Assembly: GCA_022560555.1 (NCBI GenBank)
Contig: JADFSZ010000060.1
Location: 1 to 9,111 of the forward strand
DNA length: 9,111 nt
Reading direction: 5' to 3'
Origin: PVC group bacterium
GTDB lineage: Bacteria; GCA-001730085; JADFSZ01
The position numbers and the translations under genes were made by a program. The notes beneath the pieces were generated by a model that was not told the DNA's origin, did not search any database, and was given only the letters and a program-made list of their open reading frames with translations. Of this stretch, positions 1 to 7,498 are shown piece after piece (within the stretch, counting starts at the first letter, position 1; every line of letters begins with the position of its first letter).

Positions 1-363
1 CGTCAGATTAAAGAGGCAGGTAACAAGGCCGGTGTGGCCATTAAACCGAAAACAAAACTAATTGAGGTATGGCCTTATCTCGATATTCTTGATCTTGTTG
101 TTGTCATGACTGTGGAGCCGGGTTTTGCGGGCCAGGCTTTCATGCCCGAAGTGATGCCGAAAATAAAGGAACTTAGACGTCTTATTGATGAGAACGGGTA
201 TCAAGCTCTCATTGAGGTTGACGGAGGCGTGGATGCGAACAATATCGTATCCATCAGACAAGCGGGGGCCGATGTGATTGTCGCGGGAAGCGCGGTCTTT
301 GGTCAATCGTCTCCGGGGGAAGCCGTGAAGAACTTGTTTCATCAATGTCATGCATCCTGTTAA
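1..363 (+). CDS. rpe: Ribulose-phosphate 3-epimerase family protein, C-terminal part (5' end outside window)
   Basis: The frame is open from base 1 to a TAA at 361-363, giving about 120 C-terminal residues of a protein that normally has about 215-225. The family (TIM-barrel Ribul_P_3_epim) interconverts ribulose-5-phosphate and xylulose-5-phosphate in the cytoplasm, in the pentose phosphate or Calvin pathways. Seen in the sequence are the loop VMTVEPGFAGQ, the strand IEVDGGV carrying the metal-binding/catalytic Asp, and the phosphate-binding end AGADVIVAGSAVFG. The usual loop is MT/SVNPGFGGQ. Here Glu replaces Asn and Ala replaces a Gly, which recalls the allulose-6-phosphate epimerase (AlsE) branch, so substrate specificity is less certain than the fold. 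The ending HQCHASC is short, as is common. A 64-bp gap with no obvious terminator separates it from the next gene. Confidence 0.88.
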   Translation, partial: RQIKEAGNKAGVAIKPKTKLIEVWPYLDILDLVVVMTVEPGFAGQAFMPEVMPKIKELRRLIDENGYQALIEVDGGVDANNIVSIRQAGADVIVAGSAVFGQSSPGEAVKNLFHQCHASC

Positions 364-427
364 TGTTTTGATAAGCAGCCGTTTTTGGATAAGAAAGATA
401 AAATATTCCGATGAGGAGGAATAAAAC

Positions 428-889
428 ATGAAAAAGATTATTCGCTTAACGGTGCTGGTTTTGGGATCTTTTTTGATCGTTGTTGGGGCGTGCAAGGCAT
501 ATCTAAATACGGATTTCTTTATAAGCTCATTTACTATGATGAGCGTCGGCGGTTTCCCGATTCAAAACAGTATATCGACTGTGCTTTTAAGTGAACTTTA
601 TATTCTGATTAATTTCTTTGGGTTTGTGTGCGGGATTGGGTTGATCTTTAACACGCTGTGGGGAAAGAAATGCATGTTTATCCTGTACGCGGCATCATTT
701 CTCATAAATTTAATCATTGACGTATTTGAAATCACACTTGGGGAGCCGATGGTTATGGAGTACTTTTCAAAACTGGGTATAAAATATGAGAGCGAGAGTT
801 TTTTGATTAATGCGCTTATCGACGTGTTCTTTTTATCAATGTGTATTTTTAGCGTGGTTTTGATTAAGCAGCATCGAAAAGGCGATTGA
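428..889 (+). CDS. Unknown four-helix inner-membrane protein, 153 aa
   Basis: I do not recognise this family. The ATG at 428 is preceded by a strong ribosome-binding site, AGGAGG at 414-419, 8 nt upstream. The protein has four hydrophobic stretches at about residues 5-24, 51-74, 82-103 and 125-146. A polar loop follows helix 1 (about 25-50), an acidic loop lies between helices 3 and 4 (about 104-124), and the C-terminal tail KQHRKGD is basic, suggesting a cytoplasmic end. Three cysteines (C22, C68, C82) and C139 sit in or next to helices; no metal-binding motif is obvious. Its stop lies 12 nt before the ATG of the metal permease, so the two are probably co-transcribed, and it may be an accessory subunit of that permease. 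That role is inferred from position only. Small DoxX-like or DUF-type membrane proteins have similar topology. Confidence 0.72.
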   Translation: MKKIIRLTVLVLGSFLIVVGACKAYLNTDFFISSFTMMSVGGFPIQNSISTVLLSELYILINFFGFVCGIGLIFNTLWGKKCMFILYAASFLINLIIDVFEITLGEPMVMEYFSKLGIKYESESFLINALIDVFFLSMCIFSVVLIKQHRKGD

Positions 890-901
890 TTCAGGTTGCA
901 T

Positions 902-1987
902 ATGACACAAGTATTGACGTGGGTTAAAGATTTTGGCATTGAATCATTGATGCTATTTACGGCTATGTCGCCGTATTTGCTGATTGGTTTCTTTTTTGCC
1001 GGAATTTGCCATGTATATTTCCCGTCTGATTTTATTTTTAAACATCTTGGAAAAAACAATTTTTCGAGTTCTCTCAAAGCAGCATTGGTCGGTGTGCCCA
1101 TCCCGCTATGTTCCTGCGGTGTTATCCCGGCGGCATTAACCCTGCGTAAACATAAAGCGAGTCTCGGGGCAACATTGTCATTTCTAGTGTCCACTCCTCA
1201 AACGGGTATTGACAGTATCATCGCGACGGGAGGATTAATGGGGCCTGTTTTCATGTTCTTTAGACCTATAGCCGCCATGGTTATGGGTGTTGTCGGAGGT
1301 GTAACGGGAAACATTTTTTTGGCAGACGTTCCGGCTAATGAAGTTGCGGGTGATAAAAGCTGCTGTAATAATAATGGCGGATTCTCGTCAAGTAATTGGT
1401 TTGAAAAATTAAAGCACTCAATTCAATTTGCCTATAAAGATTTTCTTGATGAAATTACGGTGCATTTGATCTTGGGCCTTTTTCTCGCGGGGGCTATAGC
1501 GGCATTTGTCCCGGACTCCTTGTTTGTTGAAATAGGCCAAGGACTCAAAGGTATGCTCGTTGTACTCGTTGTCAGTATCCCGATGTATGTATGCGCGACG
1601 GCATCGATTCCTGTCGCTCTTGTGATGTTGGCGAAAGGGGCCTCTCCCGGTGTTGCCTTCGTTTTTCTCGCGGCCGGCCCCGTGAGCAATATGGCCTCGA
1701 TCACGATTGTTAACAATATGCTTGGGAAAAAATTTACGATCCTTTATCTTGCCGTAATATCGATCGGAGCCATTCTCATGGGCCTGTTGTTGGATGGCTT
1801 ATACGCGTTTTTTGGGTGGGACGCACTTTCCGACATCTCTGACACGGTTGTGGAGCATCAAATGACCCCGATTGGTTTGATGGCCGGGATCATAATGTTT
1901 ATTTTAGTCGCTCTATCTCTTAAAAGAATCCTTCGAAATAAAAAAATTGCAAAACGAAGTGAATTCACTACAATGAAAGGCTCTTGA
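902..1987 (+). CDS. SO_0444/ArsP_1-type permease (PF03773), probable metal-ion efflux
   Basis: About 361-residue polytopic membrane protein of the ArsP_1 (DUF318) permease family, most like the SO_0444 group associated with Cu/Zn efflux. Diagnostic features are [11 protein letters not shown] with C70-S-C72, then STPQTGIDS, and in the second half [19 protein letters not shown] (C231) and FLAAGPVSN. These are the two inverted-repeat halves of the family. A cytoplasm-sized linker between halves carries an adjacent Cys pair (C154-C155), plausible as a metal-sensing or delivery site. Hydrophobic segments fill residues about 15-35, 60-135, 190-310 and 325-345. I chose ATG 902 because an AGG at 893-895 lies 6 nt upstream; a TTG at 896 is in frame but sits directly on that AGG. 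The stop at 1985-1987 overlaps an in-frame TTG of metX, indicating tight coupling. The transported ion cannot be read from sequence. Confidence 0.85.
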   Translation: MTQVLTWVKDFGIESLMLFTAMSPYLLIGFFFAGICHVYFPSDFIFKHLGKNNFSSSLKAALVGVPIPLCSCGVIPAALTLRKHKASLGATLSFLVSTPQTGIDSIIATGGLMGPVFMFFRPIAAMVMGVVGGVTGNIFLADVPANEVAGDKSCCNNNGGFSSSNWFEKLKHSIQFAYKDFLDEITVHLILGLFLAGAIAAFVPDSLFVEIGQGLKGMLVVLVVSIPMYVCATASIPVALVMLAKGASPGVAFVFLAAGPVSNMASITIVNNMLGKKFTILYLAVISIGAILMGLLLDGLYAFFGWDALSDISDTVVEHQMTPIGLMAGIIMFILVALSLKRILRNKKIAKRSEFTTMKGS

Positions 1988-1992
1988 TTGGA

Positions 1993-3174
1993 ATGGCGTT
2001 AAATCTAGACAAGAATACGAATGTGAGAATGGGCATGGATCAAAAAAGTGTTGGTCTCGTAGAAACTAAGACGCATACGTTTGCGAAGCCGCCAAATGAA
2101 CTGTTGCTTGAATGCGGGCGAAAACTTGGTCCAATCACAATTGCCTATGAAACTTACGGTAAATTAAATGACAAGAAATCGAACACGATTCTTATTCTTC
2201 ACGCTCTTTCCGGTGATGCTCACGCTGCCGGTTATCACTCCTATGATGAGGAAAAAGCCGGATGGTGGGACATCATGATCGGACCCGGCAAAGCTTTTGA
2301 CACGAACAAATATTTTGTGATCTGCTCAAACATTCTCGGAGGGTGTAAAGGGACTACGGGCCCTATGTCAATTAACCCGGAATCCCAAAAACCCTTTGGC
2401 ATGTCATTCCCCATGATTACAGTGAGCGATATGGTGAATGTTCAGAAGGAGCTAATTGACCACTTGGGAATCAAAAAAGTGCTTTGTTTGTCCGGTGGGT
2501 CCTTAGGCGGCATGCAGGCACTTCAATGGACGATCAGTTATCCTGATTGGGTTGAAGCCGTTATTCCGATTGCGACTACGAGTCGACTTAGCGCGCAATC
2601 TCTTGCTTTCAACGCGGTTGGGAGGAACGCTATAATTTCGGATCCTGATTGGAATAATGGGGAGTACTTTCCCGGTAAAACACCCGCGCAGGGGCTTGCC
2701 ATCGCGCGTATGATCGGACACATCACGTATCTTTCTCCTGAATCGATGCATGACAAATTCGGACGCCGTCTTCAGGAAAAAGAACAGTATAGTTATGATT
2801 TTGTCACTGATTTTCAAGTTGAAAGCTATCTTCATTATCAGGGGATACAATTTGTTGAGCGTTTTGACGCGAATACCTATCTCTATTTCACCAAAGCCAT
2901 GGACTACTTTGATCTGGCAGGAAAATTTGGGAGTTTGGAAAGAGCTTTTGAGAAAATCAAGTCAAAGTATTTGGTGATCTCTTTTACTTCGGATTGGCTT
3001 TTCCCTGCGTATCAATCGAGAGAAATCGTGAGAGCGCTGATCAAAAATGGTGTGGATGTTTCTCTGTGCGAGATTAAAACTCCTTATGGGCATGATGCAT
3101 TCTTGCTTGAAAACGAACAGCTCACGCGCTTGATCTCAAGTTTTCTATCAAATCTAAAATTAAAAGAAAAATAA
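1993..3174 (+). CDS. metX: Homoserine O-acyltransferase (acetyltransferase type) MetX
   Basis: Alpha/beta-hydrolase that acylates the hydroxyl of L-homoserine, the entry step of methionine synthesis in the cytoplasm. Counted from ATG 1993, the nucleophile is Ser170 in the elbow [14 protein letters not shown], Asp334 lies in TSDWLFP, and His367 in GHDAFLLE, completing the triad. Other family marks are [12 protein letters not shown] near the N-terminus, [22 protein letters not shown], and [13 protein letters not shown] for the oxyanion/substrate site. Length about 393 aa is normal. The start is uncertain: TTG 1984 overlaps the permease stop, ATG 1993 has AAAGG 12 nt upstream, and ATG 2029 or 2035 would give a start closer to typical MetX proteins. 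MetX-family enzymes can use acetyl- or succinyl-CoA, and I cannot decide this by eye; the downstream metY favours O-acetylhomoserine. metW follows directly. Confidence 0.93.
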   Translation: MALNLDKNTNVRMGMDQKSVGLVETKTHTFAKPPNELLLECGRKLGPITIAYETYGKLNDKKSNTILILHALSGDAHAAGYHSYDEEKAGWWDIMIGPGKAFDTNKYFVICSNILGGCKGTTGPMSINPESQKPFGMSFPMITVSDMVNVQKELIDHLGIKKVLCLSGGSLGGMQALQWTISYPDWVEAVIPIATTSRLSAQSLAFNAVGRNAIISDPDWNNGEYFPGKTPAQGLAIARMIGHITYLSPESMHDKFGRRLQEKEQYSYDFVTDFQVESYLHYQGIQFVERFDANTYLYFTKAMDYFDLAGKFGSLERAFEKIKSKYLVISFTSDWLFPAYQSREIVRALIKNGVDVSLCEIKTPYGHDAFLLENEQLTRLISSFLSNLKLKEK

Positions 3175-3810
3175 ATGAACTTTATGACCAATCCTAGATT
3201 GAACGAGCGCGCTGATTACAATCAAATCGTTAAATTGATTGAGCCCGATTCCCGTGTGCTTGATGTTGGGTGTGGATCCGGAGAACTTCTCAAACAGCTT
3301 ATCAAAGAAAAAAATGTTCAGGGACGCGGCGTTGAAATCGATGAAAATGGCATTATTTCCTGCATCGATAAAGGGATCTCTGTTATTCAGGCAGATGTGG
3401 ATGAAGGATTAGCAGATTTTCTAGATCTGACATTTGATTATGTCATTTTAAGCAAAACTCTTCAAGTTGTGCATCAGCCGGATTATGTGATTCGTGAAAT
3501 GCTTCGTGTTGGCAAGAAAGGAATTGTTTCGCTTCCCAATTTCGGCTTTTGGCCTCTTCGTTTTCAAATGATCACCAAGGGGAAAATGCCCAAAGGTAAA
3601 CATGTTCCTTTCGAATGGTACAATACCCCTAATATTCACATCGGCACATTGAGCGATTTTCGTGATCTTTGCCAGAAAGAAAAGATATCTATTGTTAAGG
3701 AAATTTCCTTTCGGTCATCCAAGCTTCTATCCGGATCATGGCAGGGATGGTTCTCAAATATTCTGGCGGATGAGTCTATATTTGTGATCGCGAAACAAGC
3801 AGATGCATAA
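3175..3810 (+). CDS. metW: MetW, methionine biosynthesis methyltransferase-fold protein
   Basis: 211-residue class I SAM-methyltransferase-fold protein of the MetW family, which is nearly always encoded next to metX and is needed for full MetX activity in several bacteria. Visible are the glycine-rich SAM-binding loop VLDVGCGSGELL (D30, G32, G34, G36), GRGVEIDENGI with the acidic residue at the end of strand 2, SKTLQVVHQPDYVIREMLRVG, and the MetW signature around VPFEWYNTPNIHIGTLSDF. The ATG at 3175 abuts the metX TAA (TAAATG) with no good Shine-Dalgarno of its own, so translation is probably coupled to metX; ATG 3184 is an alternative. No terminator-like hairpin is evident just after the stop. 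Confidence 0.93.
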   Translation: MNFMTNPRLNERADYNQIVKLIEPDSRVLDVGCGSGELLKQLIKEKNVQGRGVEIDENGIISCIDKGISVIQADVDEGLADFLDLTFDYVILSKTLQVVHQPDYVIREMLRVGKKGIVSLPNFGFWPLRFQMITKGKMPKGKHVPFEWYNTPNIHIGTLSDFRDLCQKEKISIVKEISFRSSKLLSGSWQGWFSNILADESIFVIAKQADA

Positions 3811-3875
3811 AGTACTTATATATAAAGTTTTATGTATTATCACGACATGAACGATAAGGTTTGTAAAGTTTTCAA

Positions 3876-3904
3876 TTGATCGGTGACACATATCATGGTA
3901 TATT
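3876..3904 (+). promoter_or_regulatory. Sigma-70-type promoter candidate upstream of cysK
   Basis: TTGATC at 3876-3881 and TATATT at 3899-3904 are separated by exactly 17 bp, matching -35 and -10 boxes at 4 of 6 positions or better. They lie about 95 bp before the cysK start, leaving a leader of about 88 nt. The whole gap 3811-3999 is AT-rich. It holds an AT palindrome near 3816-3828 and short complementary words CCATCA (near 3913) and TGATGG (3967-3972), but I see no convincing riboswitch, T-box or terminator. A second TTGACA near 3975 has no partner -10. The promoter suggests that cysK-metY-tlpA can be expressed separately from metXW. Confidence 0.42.
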
Positions 3905-3999
3905 CTTTAACCCCATCAAAATGAAGTGGTTGTTGAAGGATATTCTCACGCATTCCAACTCAAATCTGATGGTTTTGACATTCTAAAAAGGAGGTTTTC

Positions 4000-4959
4000 A
4001 TGTCTACTAAAACAGCTTCACTGAAAATAGCTGAAGATGTGACGGGTCTTGTTGGAAACACCCCTTTAGTTAAGCTAAAGAAGATATCGTCTGGCTTGCC
4101 GGGAATGGTAGTCGCAAAGATGGAATCCATGAATCCCCTGGGAAGCGTTAAGGATCGGATCGGTTTTAGTATGATTAAAGATGCTGAAGATCGCGGTGTG
4201 ATTCATGAGGGTACAGTCATCATTGAGCCGACAAGCGGAAACACTGGTATCTCGCTTGCGTTTGTATGTGCCCAACGCGGTTACCGGCTGATTTTGACTA
4301 TGCCGGACACCATGAGTGTAGAAAGAAGAAAGCTCTTAAAAATATTTGGTGCCGAGTTAGTGCTGACACCGGGTGAAAAAGGGATGAAGGGGGCTGTGGA
4401 AAAAGCAGAAGAGCTCCTGAAAGAGCATAAAGACTCATTTATGCCTCAGCAATTCAAAAACCCGGCTAATCCTAAGATTCACCGGGAAACCACGGCCGAA
4501 GAAATCTGGAACGACACAGAGGGACAAGTGGATTTTTTGGTGTCGGGAATCGGAACAGGAGGCACCATCACGGGCGTGACGTCTGTCATTAAACAGCGCA
4601 AGCCCGAATTTAAAGCCATTGCGGTTGAGCCGGAAGGATCGCCGATTTTATCAGGTGGAAGTCCCGGGCCGCACAAAATCCAGGGGATTGGTGCCGGTTT
4701 TATCCCGGATGTGTTGGATACGAAACTTTACGATGAGGTTATTAAAATTTCAAATGAGGATGCCGGGATTTACGCGCGGCGTCTTGCGAGAGAAGAAGGA
4801 CTTCTCGCGGGAATATCTTCCGGAGCTAATGTCGCCGCGGCTGTTGAAATTGCTAAACGGCCTGAAAATAAGGGAAAAATGATTGTCACGATTATTTGCG
4901 ATACGGGCGAAAGATATCTGAGCACATGGTTATTTGAACAATTAACTAACGTCGAATAG
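4000..4959 (+). CDS. cysK: Cysteine synthase (O-acetylserine sulfhydrylase), CysK type
   Basis: PLP enzyme of fold type II, 319 aa, that makes L-cysteine from O-acetylserine and sulfide in the cytoplasm. Lys51 in [11 protein letters not shown] is the expected Schiff-base lysine. TSGNT at 78-82 is the substrate-binding asparagine loop, GTGGT at 185-189 the phosphate-binding loop, and SSGAN plus [10 protein letters not shown] near the C-terminus are typical. Length and motifs match CysK/CysM; the short form without extra domains argues against a cystathionine beta-synthase. The start is firm: AAGGAGG at 3988-3994 is 5 nt before ATG 4000. metY begins 14 nt after the stop, so the two are one transcript. 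No cysE (serine acetyltransferase) is visible in this window. Confidence 0.94.
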   Translation: MSTKTASLKIAEDVTGLVGNTPLVKLKKISSGLPGMVVAKMESMNPLGSVKDRIGFSMIKDAEDRGVIHEGTVIIEPTSGNTGISLAFVCAQRGYRLILTMPDTMSVERRKLLKIFGAELVLTPGEKGMKGAVEKAEELLKEHKDSFMPQQFKNPANPKIHRETTAEEIWNDTEGQVDFLVSGIGTGGTITGVTSVIKQRKPEFKAIAVEPEGSPILSGGSPGPHKIQGIGAGFIPDVLDTKLYDEVIKISNEDAGIYARRLAREEGLLAGISSGANVAAAVEIAKRPENKGKMIVTIICDTGERYLSTWLFEQLTNVE

Positions 4960-4973
4960 AAGGAGAAATCAAC

Positions 4974-6284
4974 ATGCCAAGCAACGGTTATAAATTTGAG
5001 ACTTTAGCGTTACATGCAGGACAAGAGCCGGACTCTACGACAACCTCGAGAGGTGTTCCTATTCATAGAACATCGTCTTACGTGTTTCACAACACCGAGC
5101 ATGCTGCCAATCTGTTTGGGTTAAAAGAACTCGGGTATATTTATACGCGTTTGGGAAATCCCACTCAGGACGTACTCGAAAAAAGAGTCGCGGCTCTCGA
5201 GGGCGGCGCGGCAGCCCTTGCGCTTGCATCGGGAACATCGGGTGTTTTTTATTCTATTGTTAACATTTGTTCGGCCGGAGAAGAATTTATTTCGACGAAC
5301 AACCTCTATGGCGGAACATACACGATGTTTGCCAATATCCTTCCGCAATTTAACATCAAGGCAAAATTTATTGATAATACTCCTGAAGCCGCGAAAAAGG
5401 CGATCACCGACAAAACTCGCGCGATTTTCATTGAAACAATCGGGAATCCCGTTCTGGATATTGCCGATGTGGAAGGTTTCGCGAAAGTGGCCCATGAAAA
5501 CAATATTCCTCTAATTGTGGATGCCACATTTACAACTCCTTATTTGCTTAAGTGTATTGAGTACGGAGCGGATGTGGTTATCAATTCGCTCACAAAATGG
5601 ATGGGCGGCCATGGAACCGGAATCGGAGGCGTTGTTGTCGATGCCGGTAAATTCAACTGGAAAGACCCAAAATTTAAACTTTTCAATGAACCGGAGGAAA
5701 GCTACTTTGGTATTCGTTTCGCACATGATCTTGGAGACCTCAACCCGATTGCGTTTATCCTAAGAATGAGAACTGTTCCCTTGAGAAATTTGGGAGCCTG
5801 CATTTCTCCGGATAACGCGTGGATGTTTCTTCAGGGATTGGAAACTTTGCCGGTGCGTATGCAGAGACATTGCGACAATTCTTTAGCTGTCGCAAAATGG
5901 CTCAAAAAGTGTCCTTCTGTCGAATGGATCCGCTATCCGGGACTCGATGATGATCCGGCCCATGAAAACGCGAAAAAATATCTTAAGAATGGCGCCGGTG
6001 CCGTGATTGTATTTGGTATTAAAGGCGGCCGTGAAGCGGGGGAAAAACTGATTAACAGCGTTAAGCTGTTCAGTCATCTGGCCAATGTCGGAGATGCCAA
6101 GAGTCTTATCCTGCATCCGGCAAGCACATCTCATTCACAGCTCACAGAAGAACAGCAGCGTTCCAGTGGTTTAACTCCGGAACTTGTGCGGCTCTCTGTC
6201 GGAATTGAGCATATTGATGATATTATTGCGGATCTTGAGCAGGCGATTAACGCCGCTGTGAAGAATACCGTGGGTGCTGTTTAA
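4974..6284 (+). CDS. metY: O-acetylhomoserine sulfhydrylase (aminocarboxypropyltransferase) MetY
   Basis: Cys/Met-metabolism PLP enzyme, fold type I, 436 aa. It converts O-acetylhomoserine and sulfide to homocysteine, bypassing cystathionine. Lys208 in NSLTKWMGGHGTGIGG is the PLP lysine. Tyr57-Thr-Arg59 followed by LGNPTQDVLEKRVAALEGG is the conserved phosphate-contact block, ALASGTSG and VDATFTTPYL are cofactor contacts, and LILHPASTSHSQL is the substrate-end signature. The long insertion around residues 225-260 (DPKFKLFNEPEESYFG) is characteristic of O-acetylhomoserine sulfhydrylases rather than the shorter cystathionine gamma-synthases. AGGAG at 4961-4965 lies 8 nt before the ATG. The gene follows cysK by 14 nt and its TAA overlaps the next ATG by one base, so cysK, metY and the lipoprotein gene are co-translated. 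Confidence 0.94.
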   Translation: MPSNGYKFETLALHAGQEPDSTTTSRGVPIHRTSSYVFHNTEHAANLFGLKELGYIYTRLGNPTQDVLEKRVAALEGGAAALALASGTSGVFYSIVNICSAGEEFISTNNLYGGTYTMFANILPQFNIKAKFIDNTPEAAKKAITDKTRAIFIETIGNPVLDIADVEGFAKVAHENNIPLIVDATFTTPYLLKCIEYGADVVINSLTKWMGGHGTGIGGVVVDAGKFNWKDPKFKLFNEPEESYFGIRFAHDLGDLNPIAFILRMRTVPLRNLGACISPDNAWMFLQGLETLPVRMQRHCDNSLAVAKWLKKCPSVEWIRYPGLDDDPAHENAKKYLKNGAGAVIVFGIKGGREAGEKLINSVKLFSHLANVGDAKSLILHPASTSHSQLTEEQQRSSGLTPELVRLSVGIEHIDDIIADLEQAINAAVKNTVGAV

Positions 6285-6793
6285 TGATGAAACGGATCGC
6301 TCTCGGTATCTTCTTTGCTTTTATTGTTTCGGCGGCTTCTCTTGTTGGATGTAGTCGAAACGGTGGGGCTGTGCAGGATGCCGCTTTATCAAGCGGTCCT
6401 GCGGCGGGGTTTGCTCTTTCGAACCTTCACGGCGAAACCGTAAGTTTGTCGGATTTTAAAGGGCAAAAGGTCCTTTTGGATTTTTGGGCTACCTGGTGTC
6501 CTCCCTGCCGAATTGAACTTCCCGGATTGAATAGTATGGTTCCGGAGCTTAACAAAAGCGGTGTTGTTGTTTTAAATATCAGTGTGGACAAGAAAATTGA
6601 TACGGTTAAGAAGTTTATTGCGGACAACCGGTATTCAAATCTCATCGTGCTTCACGATGATCAGAACATTGCCGATCGTTATCAGGTTAGCGCGATACCG
6701 ACAAAGGTTCTCATTGGAGAAGACGGAAATATTCTGGCAAGGAAAGTGGGTTCGTTGACGGAAGAGCAGATGAAGGATTTTGTAGGGCTGTAA
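6284..6793 (+). CDS. TlpA/ResA-like thioredoxin-fold lipoprotein
   Basis: 169-residue exported thiol-disulfide protein. Residues 1-22 form a lipoprotein signal peptide (MKR, hydrophobic core, lipobox LVGC) with Cys23 as the lipidation site, so the protein is expected to be anchored on the periplasmic face of a membrane. The thioredoxin domain carries the catalytic W71-C72-P-P-C75 in FWATWCPPC and the cis-proline Pro139 in SAIPTKVLIGEDG, typical of AhpC-TSA/Redoxin TlpA-ResA-CcmG proteins. Such proteins reduce or relay electrons to extracytoplasmic disulfides, for example in cytochrome c maturation, but no ccm/res genes are visible here. The ATG at 6284 overlaps the metY stop (TAATG); ATG 6287 is an alternative. 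Its job beside sulfur amino-acid genes is unknown; position in the operon suggests common expression. Confidence 0.86.
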   Translation: MMKRIALGIFFAFIVSAASLVGCSRNGGAVQDAALSSGPAAGFALSNLHGETVSLSDFKGQKVLLDFWATWCPPCRIELPGLNSMVPELNKSGVVVLNISVDKKIDTVKKFIADNRYSNLIVLHDDQNIADRYQVSAIPTKVLIGEDGNILARKVGSLTEEQMKDFVGL

Positions 6794-6831
6794 AAACAAG
6801 GCAAATTCGTTTTATTTTGATCAGATTAATG

Positions 6832-6862
6832 TAAATAAGGCACCTGAAAGGTGCCTTATTTA
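6832..6862 (+). terminator. Intrinsic terminator, probably bidirectional
   Basis: A perfect 13-bp inverted repeat (TAAATAAGGCACC / GGTGCCTTATTTA) with the 5-nt loop TGAAA. On the plus strand the stem runs into TTATTTATTTG; on the minus strand the flanking sequence is also AT-rich. It lies 39 bp after the lipoprotein stop and 38 bp from the 3' end of the convergent minus-strand gene, so it can end both transcripts. The U-tract is interrupted by A, so efficiency is uncertain. Confidence 0.8.
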
Positions 6863-6899
6863 TTTGCAATGCATGACATATTGTTGCAGTCTGTATAAG

Positions 6900-7337
6900 T
6901 TACTTTTTGAAATATTTATCAAATGCCTGGTCTAGTTCCGATAGTGTTGTAATAAACAATATGATGTCGCAGTCTGAAGCCAGGCTCTTCACTTGTTCAA
7001 AAGTTTTAACACCTATATCATCAGCCACTGCAATTGTCAGCACATTTGCAATTCGATCGACCGGCAATAATCCCATGTTACGGCATACCTCTTCGGGAAA
7101 CGTGTCAAGCAGCGTCACATCAATTTCATACTTTTCTAAAGGCAAATAGGCACGATCATGGTCTCCTTGCTCCATGAGATGATTTGCAACCTGTTCCTCG
7201 GTTACAAACCCACACCCCACAAGAATTTTCCCCAAAAAGCCTCCATCCTTTTCTTGGATTTTAAGAGCATGCGCCAGTTTCTTTTCATCGATCAGCCCGC
7301 TGTTAATGAGCATTGCCCCAATACGTTTTGTAGTCAT
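6900..7337 (-). CDS. Stand-alone MshEN/GspE N-terminal (T2SSE_N) domain protein
   Basis: 145 aa, matching the N-terminal domain of type II secretion and type IV pilus ATPases (GspE, PilB, MshE) without the ATPase part. Two 24-residue MshEN-type motifs are visible: residues 5-28, beginning RIGAMLINSGLI and ending in Q28, and residues 34-57, beginning FLGKILVGCGFV and ending in Q57, five residues apart. The C-terminal half, LPVDRIANVLTIAVADD followed by a region with spaced acidic and hydrophobic residues to DKYFKK, fits the GspE_N subdomain. In MshE this kind of domain binds cyclic di-GMP, so a role as a small c-di-GMP receptor or adaptor is plausible but inferred. The second motif starts with Phe, not Arg. 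No Walker motifs follow; the ORF ends at a TAA. A promoter lies 54 bp upstream; the Shine-Dalgarno is weak (AAG). Confidence 0.82.
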   Translation of the reverse strand: MTTKRIGAMLINSGLIDEKKLAHALKIQEKDGGFLGKILVGCGFVTEEQVANHLMEQGDHDRAYLPLEKYEIDVTLLDTFPEEVCRNMGLLPVDRIANVLTIAVADDIGVKTFEQVKSLASDCDIILFITTLSELDQAFDKYFKK

Positions 7338-7390
7338 AATGATCTTGGTATCCGTGTTGAATTATTATTCATTTTTATTGTAAGCCCAAG

Positions 7391-7419
7391 ATTATATGTG
7401 AATTACCATATGCATGCAA
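7391..7419 (-). promoter_or_regulatory. Strong sigma-70-type promoter for the MshEN-domain gene
   Basis: On the minus strand, TTGCAT (7419-7414) and a perfect TATAAT (7396-7391) are 17 bp apart. The predicted start would be near 7384, giving a leader of about 45-50 nt to the ATG at 7337. The -35 matches 4 of 6 consensus bases. The IS element starts 38 bp upstream of the -35, so the promoter was left intact. Confidence 0.68.
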
Positions 7420-7456
7420 GATATTCCTATGGAGAGGAGGTCTAAGAGAAGTATAT

Positions 7457-7498
7457 TGCCCCGGTTAAACAAATAAGGCGAACTAAGTTAGAATTGGC
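7457..7498 (+). repeat. Left end of the IS: two-part terminal inverted repeat
   Basis: The outer block is 7457-7472 and the inner block 7484-7498 (TAAGTTAGAATTGGC). Each has a counterpart at the right end: outer 17 bp with one inserted C and one A/G change, inner 15 bp with one T/C change. The two blocks are separated by about 11 bp on the left and 8 bp on the right, and the spacers do not match. Confidence 0.85.

Noticed and set aside
368-404. Promoter-like TTGATA (368-373) and TAAAAT (399-404) before the 153-aa membrane protein
   Set aside because: The spacing is 25 bp, too long for a sigma-70 promoter, and the gap to the epimerase gene is short enough for co-transcription.
598-1194. Long minus-strand open frame opposite the membrane protein and permease
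   Set aside because: It is antisense to two well-supported genes, spans their junction, and shows no family motif.
3811-3999. Possible riboswitch or T-box upstream of cysK
   Set aside because: Only a 6-bp complementary pair (CCATCA/TGATGG) and an AT palindrome are present; no SAM-riboswitch core, T-box sequence or terminator stem is visible.
7433-7442. AGAGGAGGTC, a perfect Shine-Dalgarno-like word just left of the IS, also present inverted at 8668-8677 in the second IS remnant
   Set aside because: No start codon follows at a usable distance and the match does not extend beyond 10 bp. Both are probably independent ribosome-binding-type words; a gene interrupted by the IS remains possible but cannot be shown.
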